Assembly: GCA_031431125.1 (NCBI GenBank)
Contig: JANPCX010000057.1
Coordinates: 1 to 20,892 of the forward strand
Length of the DNA stretch: 20,892 nucleotides
DNA from: JANPCX01 sp031431125
GTDB taxonomy: Bacteria > Pseudomonadota > Gammaproteobacteria > Burkholderiales > Burkholderiaceae_C
Direction: 5' to 3'
Positions 1-7,544 of the stretch are shown in pieces. How positions within the stretch are numbered: the stretch's first letter is position 1; each line of letters starts with the position of its first letter. Made by a program: the position numbers and the translations under genes. The notes beneath the pieces were generated by a model. The model had not been told where the DNA came from and did no database searches. It was given only the letters and a program-made list of their open reading frames with translations.

Positions 1-90
1 TGGAGCGGCGTTTGGCGTCAAAATGCGCTTCACACATTGAAATTTCTAAACCAAGTCCGTCGATGAACACCACAGCTTGCCTAAATTCTC

Positions 91-126
91 AAACCCCTGG
101 CGCTTCGGTGTCGGTGGGGGTTTTTT
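91..126 (+). terminator. Strong hairpin terminator with UUCG loop
   Basis: The plus strand has AAACCC, then a stem that closes on a TTCG tetraloop (101-110 region), then GGG and six T (121-126). The inner stem pairs CTGGCGC with GTGTCGG using G-T wobbles. The T run is on the plus strand, so the signal best serves a plus-strand gene left of the window. It may also stop the minus-strand cupin gene, whose 3' end is about 20 bp away, but the minus-side T tract is weak. The remainder of 1-143 shows no gene. Confidence 0.6.
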
Positions 127-143
127 GACAGCTTGGTTAGACG

Positions 144-518
144 TCACTTGCTCGCGCAGACCCCGATTGCACTCTTCATCTCGACAAGGATGACGTGGGT
201 AGGGGTTTCGCCATTGTTGGTCCCGATGTGGGTCTGGCTGTTGGACCACATAACATCCCCTTCCTTGAACTGACGCTGCAGTGTTTTTCCGTCAGGAAGG
301 GCAATGGAACGTTTGAACGATGAAAGTGAGTAAAGAACGAAAGCTGGGTGCGTGTGCTGATGTGTCACATCGCCGGGCTTGTCCTTGTAGTCGAGCACCC
401 GCACACATTCATTCTCGAAAATCACTTTGTACTTGTCCCCATCCGTTTGTACCGCGTCTTGAGCGACAGCGAGAACTGGAAGCATGATGAACGAGGACAG
501 GAGTGCTACGCGAAGCAT
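144..518 (-). CDS. Small exported cupin-fold protein
   Basis: The product is 124 aa. Residues 1-18 form a hydrophobic signal peptide ending near AVAQ, so export to the periplasm is likely. The body has the cupin-like metal-binding cluster HQHTHP about 30 residues after the signal, then a glycine-aspartate turn (KEGDVMW) and a second histidine (THIGTN), the spacing expected of a small single-domain cupin. The substrate is unknown. The ATG at 518 is chosen because AAGGAA lies 6 bp upstream and the signal peptide starts there; a longer frame to 581 has no better site. A GTCTAAC heptamer (136-142) starts 1 bp after the stop codon, as at the start of an integron attC, but I could not find a convincing second half. 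The leader 519-621 is unusually long for a cassette. Function is inferred from fold only. Confidence 0.7.
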   Translation of the reverse strand: MLRVALLSSFIMLPVLAVAQDAVQTDGDKYKVIFENECVRVLDYKDKPGDVTHQHTHPAFVLYSLSSFKRSIALPDGKTLQRQFKEGDVMWSNSQTHIGTNNGETPTHVILVEMKSAIGVCASK

Positions 519-621
519 TGGGTGTTCCTTGAAGTGACTCGTGCAGTGTAGGTCTGAACCCAGCGGACGTTCAGGACGCATTTAATTCTGAGACGGGGCG
601 CGATGGAGCTCGTTTCGTGAC

Positions 622-708
622 GCCCAATGTAGAGCTGACCGGCGCCGCGCGGTTTCATCGCGCAGCGTCCAGCGGCCGAAGGGAGCGAGGTCGAGCGCAA
701 TGTTAGGC
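622..708 (-). repeat. Integron attC recombination site
   Basis: Read on the minus strand, the site has the full attC architecture. R'' is GCCTAAC (708-702), then a 5-nt spacer, L'' GCTCGACC (696-689), a 48-nt variable centre, L' GGTCAGC (640-634), a 5-nt spacer and R' ATTGGGC (628-622). L' is the exact complement of L'' once one base (C at 693) is left unpaired, which is the known extrahelical-base signature of attC. The stop codon of the 703-1122 gene lies inside R''. R' should read GTTRRRY; here the first base is A instead of G, exactly at the crossover position, so the site may no longer recombine. Confidence 0.75.
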
Positions 709-1122
709 ATTGGTGCCATTTGATAGAGATGCATTGAGACTTCCTGAACCTGAAATGTTTGCCTGCATGTCGACATATAGGCCACAAACGCTCCCGTCTT
801 CCCCATACTTTGGCGTGACCTTGGCGTCAGGGTGGGCAAGGCAATAAATGATCAGATTGTTCACAGTCTTCAGTTTTTCGACATCAGTCTTGATGCCTGA
901 GAGTTGCTCGCTGTCCGAGATTTGCTTATCGGCACGGAACCACTGTCCGAAAAACCACATGATTAAGAAGAACGACACACCGAGAGACTTCACAAAGGCA
1001 GCTGATGTGCGAGTGGCCTCCGGCAGCGATGTGTAGTCCCACCACGCATAGCCAAGCGCAATAACCAAAGGCAGAGCGCTTTGGCGCGCCAACCGTAATG
1101 AGACGTTTAGTGTGGATGCCAT
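703..1122 (-). CDS. Two-helix membrane protein in an integron cassette
   Basis: The product is 139 aa and I do not recognise the family. Two hydrophobic helices are visible at about residues 12-30 and 43-62, followed by a soluble part with a short charged helix (residues 65-90) and a low-complexity tail rich in Ser, Gly, Asn and Ala. The layout suggests an inner-membrane protein with a soluble C-terminal domain. The ATG at 1122 is 8 nt after a GTTAGGC core (1131-1137), and the TAA stop is inside the attC heptamer at 702-708, so the gene fills a cassette from end to end. No clear Shine-Dalgarno sequence is visible in the 8-nt leader, which is common for cassette genes. No function can be assigned. 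Confidence 0.7.
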   Translation of the reverse strand: MASTLNVSLRLARQSALPLVIALGYAWWDYTSLPEATRTSAAFVKSLGVSFFLIMWFFGQWFRADKQISDSEQLSGIKTDVEKLKTVNNLIIYCLAHPDAKVTPKYGEDGSVCGLYVDMQANISGSGSLNASLSNGTNA

Positions 1123-1130
1123 GGGGGAAC

Positions 1131-1137
1131 GCCTAAC
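1131..1137 (-). other. Integron-type core site before the cassette gene
   Basis: The minus strand reads GTTAGGC, a match to the GTTRRRY core, 8 nt before the ATG of the 703-1122 gene. It matches the complement of R'' at the other end of the cassette. Upstream I could not find a matching L''/R'' pair, so it may be the remnant of an attC or attI site. Confidence 0.5.
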
Positions 1138-1408
1138 TTGTTATCGGGCGACAATTTTGGTGCGTTACACCGCCGCCTGTCTCCCTCAATCCGGCGGTGC
1201 TAGCGGCCTGCAGGCCGCATGGGGCTTGGGTTTTTGACATTAACGCTGCTCTTTATACAGCCATAACAGAATCGACAAAACCGGCAGACTTTTTCGCTCC
1301 TTGTCGCCGGTTGTGGTCTCCTGCTGCACCGTGCCTCAGTGGCTGGTCCGCCTGAATCCTTCTTGCGTCGAATGCTGCCACAGTTTTTGTTGCACCCCCC
1401 ACATTGAA
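1138..1408. other. Gene-free stretch with palindromes
   Basis: No credible coding frame is seen in these 271 bp. They hold a perfect 16-bp palindrome, GCGGCCTGCAGGCCGC (1203-1218), and a pair of GC-rich arms around 1170-1198 (CACCGCCG with CGGCGGTG). This is where an integrase gene would begin if the cassette were next to its integron platform, and none is present. A TTGACA (1234-1239) lies 14 bp before TATACA (1254-1259), which is too close for a normal promoter. Confidence 0.5.
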
Positions 1409-1740
1409 TCAACCGCTCTCAGCCACCCATTGCCCTTGCTGATAACGCGCAATCCGTGTCGTGGCGCTCGTCGCATCCAGCTGAAAAAAATGCAGCCACT
1501 GGCCGTCCAGCAGTTGTTTCACCAAAGCGTGTTTTTCGATCACGGCGTTCAGCATGGCTTGCGGTGCTTCAATGAACACGGACAAGCGCAGCGGCGTGTG
1601 CCGCAAGTGGGTGCCGTCATGCAGTGACTGCCAGGGCAGGCCGATGCGCAAGTCGCCCCCATTGCCTTCAAACACCCCGAGCCGCCCCTGCTCACGCAGT
1701 TGCTGAAGCGGCGCGAAGCGGATGTGCTGGGGCTGGTGGC
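1409..1740 (-). pseudogene. dabA: 3' fragment of a DabA/DUF2309 transporter gene
   Basis: The last ~100 codons of the frame ending at 1409 look like the C-terminus of the DUF2309/UPF0753 family, now known as DabA, the membrane-associated half of the DabAB inorganic carbon uptake complex. The tell-tale stretch is EGNGGDLRIGLPWQSLHDG followed by PLRLSVFIEAP and a closing domain with the TGA stop in its usual place. Family members are about 800-1000 aa or more, so most of the gene, including the metal site, is missing. The frame runs on past about 1740 only into unrelated sequence overlapping the SnoaL gene, so the break lies near 1740. No dabB is visible. The family call is from memory of the motif; the coordinates of the 5' break are approximate. 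Confidence 0.55.
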
Positions 1741-1749
1741 GTGACGGTT

Positions 1750-2127
1750 TTAAGGGGTGGGTCGTGCCAACACGGGTGGCCCGATGTTGAACGTGGCGCT
1801 TTGAATTTTTCCGTGGCCCACTTGGTAAATACAAATCAACTCCACATGGCCTGGACCTTCGGGAAAGGTGCGGGTGACCTCTTCGTGGTCGATCACCACA
1901 TGGCCAATCACGGTGCGGCTGAGCAGCTTGGCAAACAAATTGGGCTCAGAAAAACGCGGCGCGGTGCGCGCGCGAATCGCCGCATGGCCAGCGGCCAGCA
2001 AGTCACCACCCAAGGCGAATTGTTTGGCATCTTCAGCGTAGGTGGCCAGCCAAGCGTCCAGGTCTTTTGCGTTGTAGGCGTCCAGTTGGCGCTGAACAAT
2101 GGTTTCGGGGTTGGGGTGGGTCGACAT
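1750..2127 (-). CDS. SnoaL/NTF2-like small protein
   Basis: The product is 125 aa with the opening typical of SnoaL-like NTF2-fold proteins: a first helix PETIVQRQLDAYNAKDLDAW, then TYAEDA, then a beta-rich second half (HVVIDHEEVTRTF, HVELICIYQVGHGKI, ATFNIG). Such proteins form a small cone-shaped pocket and include ketosteroid isomerase-like enzymes as well as many of unknown role, so no reaction is assigned. The ATG at 2127 is preferred because the fold begins there; a TTG at 2181 would add 18 residues unlike the family. It starts 50 bp after the DinB-like gene ends and is probably co-transcribed with it. There is no clear Shine-Dalgarno sequence in front of it. Confidence 0.75.
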   Translation of the reverse strand: MSTHPNPETIVQRQLDAYNAKDLDAWLATYAEDAKQFALGGDLLAAGHAAIRARTAPRFSEPNLFAKLLSRTVIGHVVIDHEEVTRTFPEGPGHVELICIYQVGHGKIQSATFNIGPPVLARPTP

Positions 2128-2177
2128 GGCGGTGTGGATTGATGAGGTGAGTAGAAGGTGGTGGTCAGCGCGTTCAG

Positions 2178-2687
2178 TCAAACGTGAACCCGACGCTCAG
2201 GTTCTGCGCCATGCAAATAACGCGTCAACAGATCACGTGGTGGTGGCAGAGCGACCTGGGCCATGATGCGGCCCACCGCACCCCGGTGGTAAGCCCCATG
2301 GGTGCTCACATGAACCAACATTTCTTCGCGCGACATGTTGCCGTTGGCGCCGTCGGTGAAAACAAAGGGCAGGCGCTGCGACAGCTGCTGCGGGTCGAGC
2401 TCGGACACGTACTGCAGATACCAGCCATCGGTCTGCGCCACCGCTTCGCGCAGCGCCTCGAGCGTCGGTGTGTCCTTCGTGTTCGTTGCGGTGTAGCCAT
2501 GTGCCAAACCCGACAGGTGCCCGGCAAAAATGCGGTCCACCACGTAGATGTGGTTCATCAAACGAATGGCGGTGTGGCTCTCGGTGGCTTGGGTGTCGGC
2601 ATCCAGTTTGGCCAGCTCCGCAAAAGGTTCTTCATTGGCCCAAGCCTTGTACTTGAACAACGTTTGCAGCAAGGTGCTTGTACTCAT
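2178..2687 (-). CDS. DinB-family metal-binding protein
   Basis: The product is 169 aa with the DinB/YfiT four-helix-bundle pattern. It starts with LLQTLFKYKAWANEEPF, has a first metal ligand candidate in MNHIYVVDRIF (His46), and a late cluster HVSTHGAYHRG giving His130 and His134. These three histidines are the usual divalent-metal triad of the superfamily, whose members include thiol-dependent transferases, so the fold and metal site are intact while the substrate is unknown. The ATG at 2687 has AGGAG 10 bp upstream. It appears to head a two-gene unit with the downstream SnoaL-like gene. The 258 bp before it (2688-2945) hold no recognisable gene. Confidence 0.85.
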   Translation of the reverse strand: MSTSTLLQTLFKYKAWANEEPFAELAKLDADTQATESHTAIRLMNHIYVVDRIFAGHLSGLAHGYTATNTKDTPTLEALREAVAQTDGWYLQYVSELDPQQLSQRLPFVFTDGANGNMSREEMLVHVSTHGAYHRGAVGRIMAQVALPPPRDLLTRYLHGAEPERRVHV

Positions 2688-2945
2688 GTTGGTAGGGCTC
2701 CTACTTTGCGTCAAACTGAGTGGCAGTGACCAAACAGTGCACAGGGTTGTGCAGGTTGTCGCAGTCCCAAAATATAGCCGTTGCCCACGAGTGAGCCTGG
2801 GTGGTTGAATCCACCTGACGAGCCTTCTCTGCTGGCGCCACGGGGCGCGCATCAACAAATGGGCACAGCAAGGTCAACAAGGGCATCTGAGGCACTCCCA
2901 TGTCCGTTTGCAACGAAGCAGAATGTTGACCGTCTGCTTCAGTTT

Positions 2946-3293
2946 TCAGGTGGCGGCACCAGGTGCGCGGGAAATCTCGCTCGGTGCACTCATAGACGAC
3001 AACACATCTGCGGTGACATCCACCCCACCCGACAGGCACTTGAATACGGAACCGACAGTCCAGATCGGACCCCATGGGATGCCCCACCAACCAAGCAGCA
3101 AGGACAAACCAGTGAAGGCGGCGCGTGGCCCCGCCGCTTTTTGCCCCGCTGGGACGAAATGAATACTGGAGCTGCGTTTGAACGACATGACGATGATCGA
3201 AATGCAGTAAGGGAACACCACGAATTTCGCGCCTCTTTGCAGTTCTGCGTTGACTTGTTCTGTGCTGAGGCGGTCTAAACCGACGATCTTCAT
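2946..3293 (-). CDS. Small conserved membrane protein, unknown function
   Basis: The product is 115 aa. It begins MKIVGLDRLSTEQVNAELQR, then a hydrophobic strand or helix (residues 23-38, FVVFPYCISIIVMSFKR), a polar turn with SSSIHFVPAG, and a glycine/tryptophan-rich hydrophobic segment (residues 60-83, including LLLGWWGIPWGPIWT). I recall proteins with this GWWGIPWGP signature as a widespread uncharacterised family in bacteria; that is memory, not a search. The last ~20 residues are low complexity. The ATG at 3293 has GAAAGG about 9 bp upstream and is better placed than a start at 3308. It lies 63 bp downstream of the large M48 gene on the same strand and could be read with it. Confidence 0.75.
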   Translation of the reverse strand: MKIVGLDRLSTEQVNAELQRGAKFVVFPYCISIIVMSFKRSSSIHFVPAGQKAAGPRAAFTGLSLLLGWWGIPWGPIWTVGSVFKCLSGGVDVTADVLSSMSAPSEISRAPGAAT

Positions 3294-3342
3294 GGCGTGG
3301 CCTTTCAAGGCTTGGGGATTGGAATGAGTGAGGAACGTTTCG

Positions 3343-3368
3343 TTCTTCAGACAGCTTTAGCTGAAGAA
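3343..3368 (-). terminator. Hairpin over the stop codon of the M48 gene
   Basis: TTCTTCAG (3343-3350) and CTGAAGAA (3361-3368) are perfect 8-bp inverted arms with a 10-bp loop that contains the TAA stop of the M48 gene. No T tract follows on either strand, so it may be a weak or Rho-assisted end signal or an mRNA-stabilising hairpin. Confidence 0.3.
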
Positions 3369-6300
3369 GGGGCGCTCCGAGGCAAACAACAAACGTTTGG
3401 CGGTGTCTCGCCACACCTTGGGGGTTTTGTCGCCAAGCAAGATCACGGCCATCACGCAGCCATGTCCGCGTAGCTCGGGGTTCAGCCCATCCAACTGGCG
3501 CTGCACAGAGTCAAATGCGGTTTTGTTTTGCAGTGCGGCCAACAAACGCAACATTTGTTCAGCACCATGCGGCGACAAACGCCGTGCGGCCGCTTGCAAG
3601 GCATTGAGGTCGTTCACCGCACGGGCATGCAGCGCCAGGCTGCTCCAGACGGTGCTGTCGTCGAGGCCTGCCTCGGTTGGCAAAGCCAAAGCGCGCGTCA
3701 GCATCGCGCTGGTTGCGCCGTCAGAAGCAGCCAGCAAACGCACCAGACGTGCCTCGCTGTCAGGTCTTTCTTGGGCCAATATCAGAGCCCGGTTCAAGCC
3801 GCCGCGCGCCAGCTCGGCATAGGCTTTTTGTATCGGAGACTCGGCCAAGCGGCCATGCTCCCAAGACAGCAGCTGGCGCAACTCAGCAGACTGCGCACTG
3901 AGTTCGGACAGCAGCCCATCGGACAGATCCAATTGCAGCAGGCGCCGTATGCGAACGATGTCCACATTGACAGGCCCAGCCAAGACAGGCACCTTCTTTC
4001 TGGCCTCCTCAAACGCTTTCAATGCCGATGTCCAGCGGCCATTCTCGGCATCGGAATAGCCTGCCGCATAAGCAAACCAGCCGTTTTCTGGAAAACGCTG
4101 GTAACCCGCCACGAATGCCTGGCTCTTGGCCACTTCGTCGCTCAAACAACGAATGGTCAGGTACTGCCAGTTGGCATTGCCCGCATCGGCTACAGAGCGG
4201 GCTTGGTGTTTTGCGCAAACGGCGACGCGCTCAGCATCATCACTGGCGCTGTCTTGCTCCAGCCGCAGCAACACCATGTCGTTCGGTGCTTGGGCAAGGC
4301 GCGCAGCCAGCACAGACTTTTCGTGCGGCGCCTTGTGCGACAACACGGCAAACCAATAGGCAATGTCCGGTGCAGTCAATGGCTCCCATCGGGCCCGCAC
4401 CGTTGCCATGCGCACGACTTCGGCTCCATCGGTCAGCAAACCCAGTTGCTGGGCTGCGGGCTCCGCACCAAGACCCACCAACGCGTCCCGGGTGCCACCG
4501 CCGGATTTACTGCTGATGCTCTTGGGTGGGTCGGTGAACAACACGTCGGCTGAGCTGTGCGTCCAGCGCGGCGCGCCCAACAGGCGCTCCGGCCGAGGTG
4601 CCGCGTTGCCGTAAGTGACCGTGGCCTCTATCAATGGCGCGGCACCCGCCACGTTGTAGACGAAGTGCCCGAAACTGCGGCGGGCATCGGCCTCGAACTG
4701 TTCGATCAATTCCCCTTGCTCGGTGCGAGTCACGATCCACACCTTGTCGGTCGCGGACAGTCCCACCACGCTGCTGCTGTGAGATGCCACGTGCAGGGGG
4801 TTCCCTGAGGCCAGCGTCACCACCACGGGTCGTGACAGGCCGTTGTAAACCGAAACCGACGCTTCACCGACGGTGCCCCCGAGTCCCAGTACCGCGCCGA
4901 CCACCCCACCCGCCACCAACAAACGTGCCGTGGCTGGCAACCAACCGTCGGCTGTTTGGAAACGCCCCCACCAGCCCAGTCGGGTCTGCCGCTGCCGCTC
5001 CTGCCCAGGACAAAGCTTGCCAAACTTCTCCGGCACTTGTGAAGGCGTGGGCGCCGGGTTGGGCACCGTGTTTGCACGCCAATGACTTGCCAGTTGATCT
5101 TCCACGAGGAGCAACTGCTCCAGGGCGTGGGTGCGCAGCGCACCACAACAGGCCACGGCGTGGTCTACCCAGCCGTCGACCGCGCCCAGCCAGTCTCCGA
5201 CATTGCCACGATCGACCGGGGGCAACTTGAGTGAGCCCAGGGCATCGGCCCAGCGCGTCACCTCCAGGCGCTTGAGCAAGGCCTCGTCGAGCACCACTTG
5301 CGTCGATTGGGAGAACACTTGGTCCAGCGCCACGCGCAAAATGCCGCCATCTTGCAAGATGCGCTGGATGCCCGCATCGCTCACGCGCCGCGTGGCTGTG
5401 GTGACAGCGACCGTGTTGCGAAGCAAGCCATGCAGGTCTCGCAAATTGGCTTCAGTGTGATCGGCATAGTGCAGAGCAGCCAACAGGCCCTTCAGATAAG
5501 CGGACCAGCCTGCGCCCAGTTGGTCCGCCATGGTCAGATGCAAACTGCGACAGCGGCGGTCGTGCGCCCGCAGTCGGTTTTGAACGCTGGACAACTCGGC
5601 GTCGGCCTCAGCCAATACCGATGCCAGCTGTTTTCGTTTGACGACCCGGCCTCGATGCAAAATCACACCGCCCGAGGGCTGCAAAACGCCCAATTGCAAG
5701 GCCTGCAGTTGATCTACCTCTTTCTCCAAGGCGCGCAAGCGTTCCATGTCACCACTGAGCGTGGCCGGGTAAAGTCGATCCAGGTCCACCAACGCCACCG
5801 TGCCGACGGGTTCGTACAAAGACGCCACCTCCTCAGCGTGCCGCGTGATGGATCTACTGAAGTACACGCCGCGGTACCGGCCGCTGAAATACTCGCGCCC
5901 AAACTGTTCGTTCAAAACCTTCAGTGATTCGTCCTGGGTAACGGGCACGGTCTCCCGGGCCGGCGACTCTTGACTGGGCTGCAGCGACAACAGCTTGGCC
6001 GTGACTTCCTCGCGCAGCACCTGCGGCTTGGAGAACAGCGCCCAAGCGCTGCGTTCGTCAATCGGCGCAAGCACATAGTGGCGTTTCGCATTGGCCTCGC
6101 GTTCGTGGTTCAGTGGGTGGCTCAACCACATTTGAGGGGGCTGCGCTAACTCAGGTTTGAACAGGCGATGGTCGCTGGGTTTGAATCCCGTGATGGGGGG
6201 AACCGCCCCGTAAGCCGGATCATTGAGCAGCAGCCCCATGTGTGCCACGACCTGGGATTGGATGGCGAACAAATCCGGCACGAGTCTGCCTTGATTTTTT

Positions 6301-7193
6301 TGACCCACCACAAACGTTGCCGCCCTGCCCCAAGCGTCGTCTGCGGTTTGTAAGCGGTGCAAGGCGTGAATCAGTGCATCGCTGCCCGTCAGCGATACCG
6401 CGACCAGATCGGCATTCATTTCCATCTCACGCGACAAGGCACGCTGCATCAAGACCACGAGCTGAAATGCCGAGTCCACCAGCGAACGGATGGACCAAAC
6501 AATGGCACTGAGGATCCAACCGATCCAGGCCACACGCACGTCGAAATGGGACAAGCCGCGCAAAAACGCATCGAGCTTGTCGCGCCGTGCCACCAAGTGC
6601 CCGGCGATCTGCTGCGCCACGTACACCCAACGCCCCACCGCCATGGCGCGCTGCGCGAAATGACCAAATTCATGCGCCAGCACGGCACGAAACTCACCCA
6701 GGTTCAGCGAGTTGACCAGACCCAACCCGATCTCCAAATTTTTGCGCGAGGGGAATACCAGGTTGAGCAGCGACAGGTCGTAAAACACGGCTGCATTCAC
6801 CCGCGGCGAAGCAAACACCCGATGTGGGCGCGGTGCGCCAGCTTTGTCGGCCAAACGATAGAGAAATTTGAACAGCTCAGGTTGCTCGTCAGGGCGCAGC
6901 TCTATGCTGTCTTGGGTGTCTACATGTTTGACGAAGATGACAGCCTTGAGCATGAACACACTCAAAAACGCAGCGCAGCCCCCAATCAACCATCCCCAAA
7001 TCGCATCCTTGCTGGCGCCATCTGCACCAATGGTTAAACGGTAAGCGGTGTACCCAAACCATGCTGCCAAGCCAAAGTACAGCAGCACGAACATCACCAA
7101 GCCAGCCATGGCCAACCAGGCCTGGCGCTTGTACCTTGCGGTGGGTTTGGCCAACTTGGCCAGCAATGGATTGGTTTCGGCGCTTGCAGCCAT
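3357..7193 (-). CDS. Very large M48-type membrane metallopeptidase
   Basis: The product is 1278 aa, far longer than the 280-500 aa of typical M48 enzymes such as HtpX. Residues 26-50 and 65-90 are transmembrane helices. The zinc motif HEFGH is at 174-178 (VLAHEFGHFAQ) and the third ligand is Glu258 in SREMEMNADLVA, so the protease site is complete. Another hydrophobic pair lies near 222-250. Residues 480-545 look helical and partly coiled coil. A further transmembrane helix at about 753-775 is followed by a beta-rich region (780-870) and then a helical, TPR-like repeat region to the end. Topology suggests a cytoplasmic-face protease joined to a C-terminal domain beyond the membrane. The ATG at 7193 has GGGAGGA 4 bp upstream. 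The substrate is unknown; a membrane quality-control role is an inference from the family. Confidence 0.85.
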   Translation of the reverse strand: MAASAETNPLLAKLAKPTARYKRQAWLAMAGLVMFVLLYFGLAAWFGYTAYRLTIGADGASKDAIWGWLIGGCAAFLSVFMLKAVIFVKHVDTQDSIELRPDEQPELFKFLYRLADKAGAPRPHRVFASPRVNAAVFYDLSLLNLVFPSRKNLEIGLGLVNSLNLGEFRAVLAHEFGHFAQRAMAVGRWVYVAQQIAGHLVARRDKLDAFLRGLSHFDVRVAWIGWILSAIVWSIRSLVDSAFQLVVLMQRALSREMEMNADLVAVSLTGSDALIHALHRLQTADDAWGRAATFVVGQKNQGRLVPDLFAIQSQVVAHMGLLLNDPAYGAVPPITGFKPSDHRLFKPELAQPPQMWLSHPLNHEREANAKRHYVLAPIDERSAWALFSKPQVLREEVTAKLLSLQPSQESPARETVPVTQDESLKVLNEQFGREYFSGRYRGVYFSRSITRHAEEVASLYEPVGTVALVDLDRLYPATLSGDMERLRALEKEVDQLQALQLGVLQPSGGVILHRGRVVKRKQLASVLAEADAELSSVQNRLRAHDRRCRSLHLTMADQLGAGWSAYLKGLLAALHYADHTEANLRDLHGLLRNTVAVTTATRRVSDAGIQRILQDGGILRVALDQVFSQSTQVVLDEALLKRLEVTRWADALGSLKLPPVDRGNVGDWLGAVDGWVDHAVACCGALRTHALEQLLLVEDQLASHWRANTVPNPAPTPSQVPEKFGKLCPGQERQRQTRLGWWGRFQTADGWLPATARLLVAGGVVGAVLGLGGTVGEASVSVYNGLSRPVVVTLASGNPLHVASHSSSVVGLSATDKVWIVTRTEQGELIEQFEADARRSFGHFVYNVAGAAPLIEATVTYGNAAPRPERLLGAPRWTHSSADVLFTDPPKSISSKSGGGTRDALVGLGAEPAAQQLGLLTDGAEVVRMATVRARWEPLTAPDIAYWFAVLSHKAPHEKSVLAARLAQAPNDMVLLRLEQDSASDDAERVAVCAKHQARSVADAGNANWQYLTIRCLSDEVAKSQAFVAGYQRFPENGWFAYAAGYSDAENGRWTSALKAFEEARKKVPVLAGPVNVDIVRIRRLLQLDLSDGLLSELSAQSAELRQLLSWEHGRLAESPIQKAYAELARGGLNRALILAQERPDSEARLVRLLAASDGATSAMLTRALALPTEAGLDDSTVWSSLALHARAVNDLNALQAAARRLSPHGAEQMLRLLAALQNKTAFDSVQRQLDGLNPELRGHGCVMAVILLGDKTPKVWRDTAKRLLFASERPFFS

Positions 7194-7544
7194 GGTGTCC
7201 TCCCTTGATTGTTGCGAGGGGTCTAGTGCCCCATGATCGGCCCCGACAGGTGCCGGTGTCGCGCTCTTCGTTGCTGAACTTTAACCGGCATGGCTCACGT
7301 GGCTGCGCGGGCAAACCGCATGCGGTTTGAAGTCGTCGCCTCGCCCCTTACCGTACCCCGGGGGAGAGCAGCAAGGCTTGGGGTTGGTGGCTGCAATTCG
7401 TTGCCCATCACCTTGAATACACCCTGTTGTGGCCCTGACGCATAAGCAAATGGAAAATCCGGCTTTGCACCAACCAAGGCAACCGCTACATTGCGGGGCG
7501 GCCCAAAGCGCACGCTTTTTCTGACCCTACCCCATGGAGCTGCC
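7194..7544. other. Divergent intergenic region between M48 and fccA
   Basis: These 351 bp separate two genes reading away from each other, so they should hold both promoters. The one clear structure is an 18-bp perfect palindrome at 7312-7329, listed separately. I did not find a pair of -35 and -10 boxes with good spacing for either gene. Confidence 0.6.
7312..7329. promoter_or_regulatory. 18-bp perfect palindrome, possible operator
   Basis: CAAACCGCATGCGGTTTG is symmetric at every position, with no loop. It lies 119 bp before the M48 start and 215 bp before the fccA start. A dimeric regulator acting on one or both genes could bind here; the regulator is unknown. Confidence 0.4.

Noticed and set aside
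10..35. Left window edge resembles an IS21 end (TTTTGACGCCAA on the minus strand)
   Set aside because: Only about 9 bases match the right terminus and the TG dinucleotide and internal repeats are missing; probably chance.
1234..1260. Possible promoter with LexA-like box (TTGACA, CTG...CAG) as expected upstream of an integrase gene
   Set aside because: The -35/-10 spacing is only 14 bp, the CTG-CAG span is 15 instead of 16 bp, and no integrase frame follows.
2701..3414. Minus-strand open frame of 237 codons over the 2946-3293 gene
   Set aside because: It overlaps the better supported GWWGIPWGP protein gene in another frame and has no domain or ribosome site.
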